From the NCBI RefSeq assembly GCF_001663775.1, contig NZ_KV467168.1, positions 1,088,011-1,152,010 of the forward strand: 64,000 nucleotides of DNA, given 5' to 3'. A model generated the notes under the pieces. The model made no database searches. It was not told the DNA's origin and worked only from the letters and a program-made list of their open reading frames with translations. The translations under genes and the position numbers were made by a program. Source of the DNA: Arthrobacter sp. B6. Its GTDB lineage: Bacteria > Actinomycetota > Actinomycetes > Actinomycetales > Micrococcaceae. Positions 56,308 to 64,000 of this stretch are shown here, piece after piece (within the stretch, counting starts at the first letter, position 1; the number at the start of each line of letters is the position of its first letter).

Positions 56308-57570
56308 ATGGACACGGCTGTGTACGAAATTGAGAACGTCCTCCGCGATTATGCCTGGGGATCCACGACGGCGATCGCCGGGCTTCTGGGACGCCCCGAA
56401 TCCGGCCGTCCGGAAGCCGAACTCTGGATTGGCGCGCACCCGGACTCGCCCTCCGTCGCACGGCGCCCTGACGGTTCGGATGTGCCGCTGGACCGGCTGA
56501 TCGCCGAGGATCCGGAGCATTTCCTCGGCGCTGAATCCGTGGCCGGCTTCGGACCGCGGCTGCCGTTCCTCACTAAGGTTCTCGCGGCCGCGCAGCCACT
56601 CTCCCTGCAGGTCCATCCCAGCAGCGCGCAGGCCAGGGCCGGGTTCGCGCGGGAAAATGCCCAAGGCGTGGCTCCCGATGCGGCCAACCGGAATTACCGC
56701 GATGACAACCACAAGCCTGAAATGATCTTTGCGCTCACGCCGTTTGAGGCGTTGTGCGGCTTCCGGCCAGCGGCTGACACGCGTGCCACCCTGCTCCACC
56801 TGGCAGCCGCCTTCGATGCAGTTGAGGCCGACCGGCCTCCGCTGCTGACTGAACTTCTGGAAGACCTCGGAAACTCCGACGAGAGCACCGGGCTGCGGAT
56901 GGCCTTCGAACGGCTGATTTCAGGCGGGCCCGCCGTGGCTGAGGCTACCGCCCTGGTCGCCGGTGTGCTCGTCTCCGGCGCCTCCCTTGAGCCGTACCGG
57001 TCCGAGCTGTCGACGGTGCTCAGCCTGAACGAAAAGTACCCGGGCGATCCGGGTGTGCTGATTTCGCTGCTGCTGAACCGGATTTCGCTGGCCCCCGGTG
57101 AAGCGGTGTACCTCCCCGCGGGCAACGTGCACGCATACCTGCATGGCATGGGCGTGGAGGTCATGGCTTCCTCCGACAACGTGCTCCGAGGCGGACTGAC
57201 ACCGAAGTTCATTGATGTCCCCGAGCTCCTGCGCACCATCGAATTCAGGCCGGTGGCGGTACCGATGCTCAGGCCGGAGTTTTCCGAACTCGGCCAGGAG
57301 CTCTACCAGCCGCCGTTCCGGGAGTTCCAACTGCAGCGCATCGAATTGGCCCCGGGAGCACCGCCGGTTCCCCTGGCCCAGTCCGGGGCGGCCGTGGTGA
57401 TTGTGGTCGAGGGAACCGTGTACCTCGACTCACCCAAGGGCGACCTGCAGCTGGCACGCGGCGGAAGCGCGTTCCTGGCTGCGTCCGAAGCACCGGTGAA
57501 CGTCCACCCCGTTTCCGGGACGCAGGAACCGTCAGTTGCCTTCGCCGTCACCACCTCCATGAAAGCCTGA
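56308..57570 (+). CDS. manA: Mannose-6-phosphate isomerase, class I
   Basis: A ~420-residue zinc enzyme that interconverts fructose 6-phosphate and mannose 6-phosphate, supplying mannose for protein and lipid glycosylation (for example by Pmt). Motifs are EIENVLRDYAWGS at the start, LQVHPSSAQARAGFARENA with zinc ligands, NYRDDNHKPEMIFAL and the later VYLPAGNVHAYLHGMGVEVM. The start is uncertain: ATG 56308 is used, but GTG 56320 and GTG 56275 are in frame and none has a strong ribosome site. The FemX-like gene begins four bases after its stop codon. Confidence 0.94.
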   Translation: MDTAVYEIENVLRDYAWGSTTAIAGLLGRPESGRPEAELWIGAHPDSPSVARRPDGSDVPLDRLIAEDPEHFLGAESVAGFGPRLPFLTKVLAAAQPLSLQVHPSSAQARAGFARENAQGVAPDAANRNYRDDNHKPEMIFALTPFEALCGFRPAADTRATLLHLAAAFDAVEADRPPLLTELLEDLGNSDESTGLRMAFERLISGGPAVAEATALVAGVLVSGASLEPYRSELSTVLSLNEKYPGDPGVLISLLLNRISLAPGEAVYLPAGNVHAYLHGMGVEVMASSDNVLRGGLTPKFIDVPELLRTIEFRPVAVPMLRPEFSELGQELYQPPFREFQLQRIELAPGAPPVPLAQSGAAVVIVVEGTVYLDSPKGDLQLARGGSAFLAASEAPVNVHPVSGTQEPSVAFAVTTSMKA

Positions 57571-57573
57571 CCG

Positions 57574-58542
57574 GTGGAGTATTTCCTCCAGACTCCCGCC
57601 TGGGCGGACGTCCTGTCATCGCTCGGCCGTACCGTTCACCAGCAATCCGGCCCCGGTTGGAGCTTCCTGGCAGTTGAGGAGACCAACCCTGCCGGCAAGG
57701 TGCTGTACGCGCCCTACGGCCCGGTGGCCTCTTCCCCTGACGCGTTCGACGCCGCCCTCGCCGCCCTCATTGAACTGGCCCGCTCCTGCGGTGCCGTCTT
57801 TGTCCGGATCGAACCGGTATCCGCGGGACTTGGGGTTTCGGCGGCGGCGGACGAGCTCCGTCGCCGGGGCCTCCAGCCGGCACCGAGCAACCCACAACCC
57901 GAACTCAGCTGGATCGTGGACCTGGACGGTGATTTCAAGGACGTCCTGGCCGCCATGAAGCCCGTAAACCGGAACCTGTACCGGAACATCCACAAGAAGG
58001 GCGTCACCTTCCGGACGTCGCAGGACCCGGATGACATTGGCATCCTGCTGAAGTTCCTCCACATGACGGCACGGCGCAACGGATTCAAGCCGCAGAGCGA
58101 CGACTACCTGACCAGCGTGGTGACCTCCATGATGCCCGCAGGCGCCGCGACGCTCTTCATCGCGGAACTGCAGGGAGAGCCCATCGCCGCAGCCCTGGCC
58201 TACGATTCCGCCGACACCCGCACCTACGCCCATGCAGCCCTGGACGACACCCACCGGAAGCTCAGTGCCGGCATTCCGCTATTGGTGACCCTCATGGCAG
58301 ACGCGAAGGACCGGGGGCTGAAGCACGTGGACCTCTGGGGAGTGGCACCGGCGGACCAGCCCGACCACAAGTGGTCAGGCTTCAGTGCCTTCAAGAAATC
58401 CTTCGGTGGCCGCGAAATCTCGTACCCCGGTGCCTGGGACCTCCCGGTAAAAAAGCTCCGGTACAACGCGTACCAGTTGGCGCGCAAGCTGCGGGACAGG
58501 CTGCGGACACTCCCCTCCCCCTTGGCGCGAACGAACACTTAA
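57574..58542 (+). CDS. FemX/FemAB-like peptidoglycan interpeptide bridge transferase
   Basis: A 322-residue GNAT-fold aminoacyltransferase. The motif MKPVNRNLYRNIHKKGVTFR and the LWGVAPADQPDHKWSGFSAF-FKKSFGG region near the C-terminus are typical of FemABX enzymes, which use aminoacyl-tRNA to build the cross-bridge of peptidoglycan. GTG 57574 follows manA by four bases, so they are probably co-translated. The last six residues, LARTNT, and the TAA are encoded by the first copy of a tandem repeat (see 58524), so the natural C-terminus has been reshaped by the repeat. Confidence 0.9.
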   Translation: MEYFLQTPAWADVLSSLGRTVHQQSGPGWSFLAVEETNPAGKVLYAPYGPVASSPDAFDAALAALIELARSCGAVFVRIEPVSAGLGVSAAADELRRRGLQPAPSNPQPELSWIVDLDGDFKDVLAAMKPVNRNLYRNIHKKGVTFRTSQDPDDIGILLKFLHMTARRNGFKPQSDDYLTSVVTSMMPAGAATLFIAELQGEPIAAALAYDSADTRTYAHAALDDTHRKLSAGIPLLVTLMADAKDRGLKHVDLWGVAPADQPDHKWSGFSAFKKSFGGREISYPGAWDLPVKKLRYNAYQLARKLRDRLRTLPSPLARTNT

Positions 58543-58680
58543 GCCCCTCCCACTGGCGCGAACGTACACTTGTGGCCCTGTCCGCTGGCGCGAACGTACA
58601 CTTGTGGCCCTGTCCGCTGGCGCGAACGTACACTTGTGGCCCTGTCCGCTGGCGCGAACGTACACTTGTGGCCCTATCCA
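58524..58680 (+). repeat. Tandem array of a 32-bp repeat, locus B
   Basis: Five head-to-tail units start at 58524, 58555, 58587, 58619 and 58651. The middle three are 32 bp and identical; the first is degenerate (31 bp) and the last diverges at its 3' end. Each contains GGCGCGAACGTACACTTG then TGGCCC. There is no spacer between units, so it is a variable-number tandem repeat rather than CRISPR. The core matches one arm of the palindromes at loci A and C. Confidence 0.93.
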
Positions 58681-58734
58681 AGACCCAGACTCCTTGGAGT
58701 TTCAACGACCCACTAGAAAACGCCGGAAGATTCT

Positions 58735-58757
58735 GGGGCCCCAAGTGTACGCTCGCG
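58735..58757 (-). repeat. Inverted copy of the repeat core, locus B
   Basis: The sequence GGGGCCCCAAGTGTACGCTCGCG is the reverse complement of the array core with two changes. It can pair with any unit of the array, best drawn with the last one at 58651. Together they form the two arms of an element like loci A and C in which one arm has been multiplied. Confidence 0.85.
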
Positions 58758-58822
58758 TAATTGAGCGTCGCTGGCCTGTGGATAACCCTCACGACCGCTG
58801 CGATTTTCTTGCACACTGGAGC

Positions 58823-59779
58823 ATGGCACTCTCACCGCTCCCTGACGAACTGTTAGCCGGCTCGTTTACCACGGCTATCGCCGCGTGCTCCGGCGTGTCA
58901 CGAAAGCGCCAGCGGCAGCCCGACGTCCTCATTCCGTCCCGCGGCATCCGCATCCCCATGAACGGAAACGCGGCTGTGCCCGCCAACCTTCGTGCCTATA
59001 CGACGCTGGACAAGTCATCGACCTTGACACACCATTCTGGAGGCAGGATCTGGGCGCTCGGCCTACCTGCCTGGCTCGAGGAAGACTGGCGGATCCATAT
59101 CGCGCGCGGCCGGTCAGACGGTAAGCCCAGGCGCAGGAACGTCATTGGCCACCGGATGACGTTCCAGCCAGGCGAGGTGGTGATGCACGACGGCGTCCGT
59201 GTCACCTCGCCGGCGCGGACGTGGCTGGATCTTGCAAGCCTGCTCACCGTTGATGAATTGATTGCGGCAGGAGATTCCGTGGTGGCGGCCCACGGGCCTG
59301 AATTCCCGCGACCAAAGAAGCCTCTGGCCACGATAGTTGACCTGAATAGGATGATCGCTGCGCACCCGGGCATGCGGGGCGTGAAGACCGCGCGGCTGGC
59401 CCTCGAGGAAATACGCACTGGCGCAGATTCACCGCAGGAAACACGAATGCGTTTGGCCCTTGCTCGATCCAACCTTGGCGAGCCGCTGCTAAACCATGTG
59501 GTCCGCAACAGCTGGGGTTACCCCGCTGTCTGGCCGGACGCGGCCTACCCGAAACATCGTATTGCCCTGCAGTACGACGGCGGGCACCACTCGGATCCCG
59601 GCCAGATCAAACTCGATGAAATGAGGCGGGCGACCACGGAGCGGCTGGGCTGGACTGAAATCAGGGTCTTCAAGGAGGACCTCGAGGGTGATAAGCCCTT
59701 TGTCCTGGAAAAAGTCAGGGCAGCCACCCGACGACTGCCGGAGAGCCAGACGGAGCATCAGTCCGTCGCCCGAGGATGA
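58823..59779 (+). CDS. DUF559/Vsr-like endonuclease-domain protein of unknown role
   Basis: A ~318-residue soluble protein. The last ~110 residues contain HRIALQYDGGHHSDPGQIKL and LGWTEIRVFKEDL, the layout of DUF559/very-short-patch-like nuclease domains (an acidic residue, then a QYDGxxH strand, then a late basic strand). The N-terminal part resembles the helix-turn-helix half of AbiEi-like proteins seen in such actinobacterial genes, but this is weak. The start is uncertain: ATG 58823 lies after GGAG at one base; GTG 58778 is in frame. It is bracketed by repeat loci B and C, which suggests that it was inserted between the FemX-like gene and glpX. Confidence 0.7.
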   Translation: MALSPLPDELLAGSFTTAIAACSGVSRKRQRQPDVLIPSRGIRIPMNGNAAVPANLRAYTTLDKSSTLTHHSGGRIWALGLPAWLEEDWRIHIARGRSDGKPRRRNVIGHRMTFQPGEVVMHDGVRVTSPARTWLDLASLLTVDELIAAGDSVVAAHGPEFPRPKKPLATIVDLNRMIAAHPGMRGVKTARLALEEIRTGADSPQETRMRLALARSNLGEPLLNHVVRNSWGYPAVWPDAAYPKHRIALQYDGGHHSDPGQIKLDEMRRATTERLGWTEIRVFKEDLEGDKPFVLEKVRAATRRLPESQTEHQSVARG

Positions 59780-59809
59780 ACGTGGTTGGGGACAGGCGCC
59801 TGGCGGCCG

Positions 59810-59869
59810 GCGAACGTACAGTTGAGGCCCCGGATCCGCTTGGATCCGGGGCCTCAACTGTACGTTCGC
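59810..59869. repeat. Palindromic repeat element, locus C
   Basis: Perfect 28-bp arms (59810-59837 and 59842-59869) pair around a GCTT loop. The core is CGAACGTACAGTTGAGGCCC, with C-to-G and matching changes on both arms relative to locus A, so base pairing has been kept. It lies between the DUF559-like gene and the convergent glpX gene. Confidence 0.93.
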
Positions 59870-59892
59870 GTCTTCGGGGGGAGCCGAAGAAC

Positions 59893-60930
59893 CTAGCTCT
59901 TGCGGGCGTAGCCTTCCCACTTGCTGGCCTGGTGCTCACCGTCAACGAAACGGATGGTCCCCGACTTGGAGCGCATCACGATGGACTGGGTGAGGACCTT
60001 GTCCTTGGAGTAGCGGACGCCCTTGAGGAGGTCGCCGTCCGTGATGCCCGTGGCCGCGAAGTAGCAGTTGTCGCTGGACACGAGGTCGTTGGTGGACAGT
60101 ACGCGTTCCAGGTCATGGCCGGCGTCAATGGCTTTCTGCTTCTCATCGTCGCTGGTGGGCCACAGCCGGCCCTGGATGACGCCGCCCAGGGACTTGATGG
60201 CGCAGGCCGCCACGATGCCTTCCGGGGTGCCGCCGATGCCCATCAGGGCGTCAACACCTGTACCGGAACGGGCCGCGGCAATGGCGCCGGCAACGTCTCC
60301 GTCCATGATGAACTTAGTACGCGCGCCCGCTTCGCGGATCTCTTCGACCAGGGGACGGTGGCGGTCACGGTCAAGGATCATGACGTTCAGCTGGTTGACC
60401 TTCACGCCCTTTGCCTTGGCGATTAAGTGCAGGTTCTGCTTGACCGGTAAACGCAGGTCAACCATGTCAGCGGCCTCCGGGCCGGTGACCAGTTTCTCCA
60501 TGTAGAACACAGCGGAGGGGTCGAACATGGACCCACGCTCGGCCACGGCCAGCACGGCCAGGGCGTTGTTGATGCCGAGGGCGGTCAGGCGGGTACCGTC
60601 GATGGGGTCTACGGCGACGTCGCATTCAGGGCCGGTGCCGTCGCCGACGTGCTCGCCGTTGAAGAGCATCGGGGCTTCGTCTTTTTCGCCTTCACCGATG
60701 ACCACAACGCCGTTGAAGTGGACCGTGTGGAGGAAGGAGCGCATGGCGTCAACGGCGGCGCCGTCGGCCTTGTTCTTGTCACCGAAGCCAACCCAGTGGC
60801 CACCGGCAATGGCCGCGGCTTCGGTGACGCGGACGAGTTCAAGGGCAAGGTTGCGGTCCGGCTCGTCGATCCCCACAGCCAGGGACGGTGAAATCGTGGA
60901 GTATTGCTGGGTCATAGGCGCTGGTGACAC
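59893..60930 (-). CDS. glpX: Class II fructose-1,6-bisphosphatase
   Basis: A 345-residue Li-sensitive phosphatase of gluconeogenesis. The motifs GDKNKADGAAVDAMR, VVIGEGEKDEAPMLFNGE and CDVAVDPIDGTRLTALG provide the metal and substrate ligands, and GIGGTPEGIVAACAIKSLGG is also conserved. The GTG at 60930 has AGAGG five bases upstream, better than the ATG at 60915. It is divergent from the DUF4245 gene, as glpX is from Rv1100 in mycobacteria, with fumC close by. Confidence 0.96.
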   Translation of the reverse strand: MSPAPMTQQYSTISPSLAVGIDEPDRNLALELVRVTEAAAIAGGHWVGFGDKNKADGAAVDAMRSFLHTVHFNGVVVIGEGEKDEAPMLFNGEHVGDGTGPECDVAVDPIDGTRLTALGINNALAVLAVAERGSMFDPSAVFYMEKLVTGPEAADMVDLRLPVKQNLHLIAKAKGVKVNQLNVMILDRDRHRPLVEEIREAGARTKFIMDGDVAGAIAAARSGTGVDALMGIGGTPEGIVAACAIKSLGGVIQGRLWPTSDDEKQKAIDAGHDLERVLSTNDLVSSDNCYFAATGITDGDLLKGVRYSKDKVLTQSIVMRSKSGTIRFVDGEHQASKWEGYARKS

Positions 60931-61145
60931 GTGAACCTCTTCTTTGAGTGGCGATCATTGGACCTGTTCCCCCTGTTCAGGCGGATACGGTGATTCCTCT
61001 GCTAACGATCATAGTCGGGGCATCGCGTTCCGGGCATGGCATGACGCGCGCCCGCAATGTGCGCTGTGGGGGCGGCCTCCCGCACAACCAGCGTCCGGAG
61101 TGTGAGTTGGACGCCCGCATGGGCGACTATAGAGGGGTGAGTGAT

Positions 61146-61826
61146 ATGCAGGAAAAGACCAGCCCGGACCACGATGCCTCCGGTTCCGGGGGCGCCGGCA
61201 AGGCCACGGAGGACGGCGGGGATCAGCCCGTCAAGCCCGTAATCCCGGCGGCAGCGGCCAAACGCGCGAACGCGTCAGTCATCGGCATGGTCATCGCGCT
61301 TCTGGTCAGCATCGCCGCGTTCCTGCCGGTCGTCCTGATGAACCCGCTCCCGAAGAGTGACGGCTTCCGGCCGGACATCGACGTGAGCGCGGTGGCCCGG
61401 AACGCTACGGATGTGGCAGGATTCACACCCGTGGCGCCGGACACTGGTGACACATTCAGTTCCAACTACGCCCGCTGGGAGTCCGGCAGCGGCAGCGGTG
61501 TACCCACCTGGGAAGTCGGCTTCCTGACACCTGACGAGTCCTTCATCGGTCTTGTCCAGACCCGTCAGGCCAATCCCACCTGGCTCCTCCAGCAAACAGG
61601 AAACGCCCCTGTCACGGGGTCGCGCAGTGCAGGCGGACAGGAATGGGAACTTCGGGATACTGGCAAGGGCGAGAGGAGCATGGTGCTCAGTTACCGGGGC
61701 ACCACCGTTGTCCTCAGTGGACCCGCAAAACTCGACGAGTTCGCGGTGCTGGCGGACGCCGTCGTGAAGTCCCTGGAAAGTAACCCTGCCGTCACGGTTT
61801 CCCCCTCGGCGGGCCCCACATCGTAA
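61146..61826 (+). CDS. DUF4245 membrane-anchored protein
   Basis: A 226-residue protein. A polar N-terminus of ~40 residues is followed by one hydrophobic segment (VIGMVIALLVSIAAFLPVVLM, about 44-64) and a globular extracytoplasmic domain with WEVGFLTPDESFIGLVQT and TWLLQQTGNAPV, the DUF4245 signature. Function is unknown. ATG 61146 is chosen because AGAGGGG lies eight bases upstream; GTG 61137 is within that site. It is followed after nine bases by the carbonic anhydrase gene. Confidence 0.88.
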   Translation: MQEKTSPDHDASGSGGAGKATEDGGDQPVKPVIPAAAAKRANASVIGMVIALLVSIAAFLPVVLMNPLPKSDGFRPDIDVSAVARNATDVAGFTPVAPDTGDTFSSNYARWESGSGSGVPTWEVGFLTPDESFIGLVQTRQANPTWLLQQTGNAPVTGSRSAGGQEWELRDTGKGERSMVLSYRGTTVVLSGPAKLDEFAVLADAVVKSLESNPAVTVSPSAGPTS

Positions 61827-61835
61827 GGTAGGGCC

Positions 61836-62450
61836 GTGGCAACCTACCTGACTCCGGCCCTGGCCTGGCGACGACTTCGCGAAGGCAACGAACGTTTCAT
61901 AAACGGCGAATCCTCCCACCCCAACCAAGACGCCTCCCGGCGGTCTTCGCTCGTGGAGAACCAACATCCCTTCGCCGTGATCTTTGGCTGCTCCGACTCC
62001 CGCCTCGCCGCCGAGATCATTTTCGACGTCGGACTCGGTGACGTCTTTGTGGTGCGGACAGCGGGCCAGGTCATCGACGACGCCGTCCTCGGCTCACTCG
62101 AATACAGCATCGGCGTGCTGGGGGTGCCGCTGATCGTGGTGCTGGGCCACGACAGCTGCGGTGCCGTGAGTGCCACAAAGTCCGCCGTCGAAACCGGACA
62201 GATGCCGGTGGGCTTCATCCGGGACCTTGTCGAGCGCATCACACCGTCCGTGCTGACGTCCCTCCGGAATGACAAACCAGACGTGAACGACATGGTGGTG
62301 GAGCACGTCAAACAGACCTCCCACCGCCTCGTGGACAGCTCCCGTGTGATTTCGGACGCAATCGAGAGCGGCCGGGCAGCGGTCATCGGACTTTCGTACA
62401 GCCTCGCCGACGGCCGCGCGGACCTTGTTTCCGGGATAGGCGAGCTCTGA
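61836..62450 (+). CDS. Beta-class carbonic anhydrase
   Basis: A 204-residue enzyme that interconverts carbon dioxide and bicarbonate. Zinc ligands and active-site residues are in VIFGCSDSRLAAEI (Cys, Asp, Arg) and VLGHDSCGAVSA (His, Cys). The GNERF motif near the start and length are normal. The start is GTG. It follows the DUF4245 gene after nine bases and precedes fumC after 76 bases, so all three may form one transcript. Bicarbonate from it would feed carboxylations such as PurK, but that link is only general biochemistry. Confidence 0.95.
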   Translation: MATYLTPALAWRRLREGNERFINGESSHPNQDASRRSSLVENQHPFAVIFGCSDSRLAAEIIFDVGLGDVFVVRTAGQVIDDAVLGSLEYSIGVLGVPLIVVLGHDSCGAVSATKSAVETGQMPVGFIRDLVERITPSVLTSLRNDKPDVNDMVVEHVKQTSHRLVDSSRVISDAIESGRAAVIGLSYSLADGRADLVSGIGEL

Positions 62451-62526
62451 ACGCCCGCTGAAAGGCTGCCCGTAGCATGCGGTTCACGGTTTTCGATGCG
62501 GCGTTGGTGCGTCCTAAGCTAGCCCC

Positions 62527-63948
62527 ATGACTTCCACTGAAGAATTCCGCATTGAACACGACACGATGGGCGAAGTCCGCGTCCCCGTGAACGCCCTGTA
62601 CCGAGCACAGACGCAGCGTGCAGTTGAAAACTTCCCCATCTCCGGCAAAACCCTGGAACGCGCCCACATCGAGGCCCTCGCCCGGGTAAAGAAGGCAGCG
62701 GCCCAGGCCAACGCAGAACTTGGAGTGCTCGACGGCGAGCTGGCCAAGGCGATTGCAGAGGCCGCCGATGAGGTGGCTGCGGGCAAATACGACGGCGACT
62801 TCCCGATCGACGTTTTCCAGACCGGCTCCGGCACGTCGTCGAACATGAACACGAACGAGGTCATCGCCGAACTGGCCACGCGCTCCCTCAAGGCTGCGGG
62901 CAGCGACAAAGTTGTGCACCCGAACGACCACGTCAACGCCTCGCAGTCCTCCAACGACGTCTTCCCGACCTCGGTCCACGTCGCGGCCACCTCGGCCCTG
63001 ATCAACGACCTCATCCCGGCCCTCGGCTACCTGGCCGAGTCGCTGGAGCGCAAGGCCGTGGAGTTCAAGGACGTCGTCAAGTCGGGCCGCACCCACCTCA
63101 TGGACGCCACTCCGGTGACGCTCGGCCAGGAGTTCGGCGGCTATGCTGCGCAGGTCCGCTATGGCATCGAGCGCATCAACGCCTCGCTCCCCCGCGTCGC
63201 TGAAGTTCCGCTCGGCGGCACGGCTGTGGGCACCGGCATCAACACCCCGGCCGGGTTCCCGGAGCGGGTGATTGAACTGCTCGCCACCGACACGGGCCTC
63301 CCTCTGACCGAGGCCCGCGACCACTTCGAAGCACAGGCCAACCGCGACGGCCTCATCGAGGCGTCCAGCCAGCTGCGCAACATTGCGATCTCCTTCATGA
63401 AGATCAACAACGACCTCCGCTGGATGGGCTCCGGTCCAAACACCGGCCTGGGCGAAATCGCCATTCCGGACCTGCAGCCCGGATCCTCGATCATGCCGGG
63501 CAAGGTCAACCCCGTCATCTGTGAGGCCTCCATCATGGTGGCCGCGCAGGTCATCGGCAACGACACCACAATTGCGTGGTCCGGAACCAACGGCGCCTTC
63601 GAACTGAACGTCGGCATCCCCGTGATGGCCGCCAATCTGCTTGAGTCCGTGCGCCTGCTGGCAAACACCAGCCGCGTCATGGCCGACAAGATGATTGACG
63701 GCATCACCGCAAACGTGGAGCGCGCCCGCTTCCTTGCCGAAGCGTCACCGTCCATCGTCACCCCGCTGAACAAGTACATCGGCTACGAAAACGCGGCGAA
63801 GATCGCCAAGAAGGCAGTGGCCGAGGGCCTCACCATCCGTGAAACCGTGGTGGCCATGGGCTTCCTGGAGCGCGGCGAAGTAACCGAAGAGCAGCTGGAC
63901 ACGGCACTGGACGTTATGTCCATGACCCGCCCGCCGCACAAGGCATAG
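62527..63948 (+). CDS. fumC: Class II fumarate hydratase
   Basis: A 473-residue Fe-independent enzyme of the TCA cycle that hydrates fumarate to L-malate. The motifs [52 protein letters not shown] and the superfamily signature [12 protein letters not shown] are complete. Length is normal. It starts at ATG, close behind the carbonic anhydrase gene. Fifty-two bases remain to the window end; they hold a GC-rich stretch ending in a run of 13 C and no recognisable gene. Confidence 0.97.
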   Translation: MTSTEEFRIEHDTMGEVRVPVNALYRAQTQRAVENFPISGKTLERAHIEALARVKKAAAQANAELGVLDGELAKAIAEAADEVAAGKYDGDFPIDVFQTGSGTSSNMNTNEVIAELATRSLKAAGSDKVVHPNDHVNASQSSNDVFPTSVHVAATSALINDLIPALGYLAESLERKAVEFKDVVKSGRTHLMDATPVTLGQEFGGYAAQVRYGIERINASLPRVAEVPLGGTAVGTGINTPAGFPERVIELLATDTGLPLTEARDHFEAQANRDGLIEASSQLRNIAISFMKINNDLRWMGSGPNTGLGEIAIPDLQPGSSIMPGKVNPVICEASIMVAAQVIGNDTTIAWSGTNGAFELNVGIPVMAANLLESVRLLANTSRVMADKMIDGITANVERARFLAEASPSIVTPLNKYIGYENAAKIAKKAVAEGLTIRETVVAMGFLERGEVTEEQLDTALDVMSMTRPPHKA

Positions 63949-64000
63949 GTCCCCAGACGACCGGAGGCCCCCCGTACGACGGCGGGCCCCCCCCCCCCCA

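Noticed and set aside
58524..58680. CRISPR array
   Set aside because: The units are contiguous 32-bp copies with no variable spacers and no cas genes nearby; it is a tandem repeat.
58604..58822. N-terminal extension of the DUF559-like gene reading through the repeats
   Set aside because: The residues come from translated repeat units (periodic TYTCGP/ANVHLWP patterns) and have no ribosome site; the frame is open by chance.

Overview
The window is high-GC DNA with dense, mostly short-spaced genes and many GTG/TTG starts. Gene content (WhiB regulator, Rpf, L,D-transpeptidase, SCO4848-type and DUF3499-type proteins, mannosyltransferase, SufU-type Fe-S scaffold) points to an actinobacterial chromosome. 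The protein sequences look most like Arthrobacter/Pseudarthrobacter (Micrococcaceae); that genus call is inference from recognition, not a search. No phage genes, integrases, transposases, rRNA or CRISPR arrays were seen. One tRNA (Gln, TTG) is present.

Layout. 1-9.3 kb: tail of deoC, a small membrane protein, a DUF457 membrane protein, mfd, an SDR/DUF2867 protein, a DUF2505 protein, an SCO4848-like protein and the sufS-sufU pair. 9.3-15.3 kb: a 470-base gap and two tandem ~910-residue ATPase regulators of the LuxR/LAL class. 15.3-26.5 kb: a core block (pth, rplY, prs, glmU, tRNA-Gln, TetR, ABC-F, ispE, rsmA, rpfB, tatD). 26.7-31.7 kb: a MoxR/DUF58/transglutaminase operon. 31.8-36.2 kb: gabD, rsmI, pmt. 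36.2-44.3 kb: acyl-CoA synthetase, a TIGR01906 protein, SpoIIM-like and RDD proteins in divergent pair, an L,D-transpeptidase, ahcY and a Trm112-like protein. 44.3-58.5 kb: an envelope and purine block (DUF3499, a zincin-like protein, DUF5719, a giant glycosyltransferase, WhiB, TIGR03089, GtrA, purK, purE, LCP ligase, manA, FemX-like). 58.5-59.9 kb: repeats bracketing a DUF559-like gene. 59.9-64 kb: glpX, DUF4245, carbonic anhydrase, fumC.

From memory of Mycobacterium tuberculosis gene order, three stretches resemble conserved actinobacterial neighbourhoods: pmt/rsmI...tatD-rpfB-rsmA-ispE...pth-rplY-prs-glmU-TetR-mfd (Rv1002c-Rv1020), sahH...manA-DUF3499-zincin-whiB2...LCP-TIGR03089-purE-purK-GtrA (Rv3248c-Rv3277), and fum-glpX-DUF4245 (Rv1098c-Rv1100). 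The local novelties are inserts between these: the LAL regulator pair, the MoxR operon and the repeat-flanked nuclease-like gene.

The most interesting observations are: a second LAL regulator that appears to begin at CTG, with its AGGGG ribosome site at the same 8-nt spacing as its partner; a hairpin burying the ribosome site of the first regulator; a repeated element (core CGAACGTACA[C/G]TTG) at three loci, one a 32-bp tandem array that supplies the stop codon of the FemX-like gene; an exact CRP-type site and an operator-like dyad between whiB and the TIGR03089 gene; and a WhiB-glycosyltransferase-DUF5719 operon.
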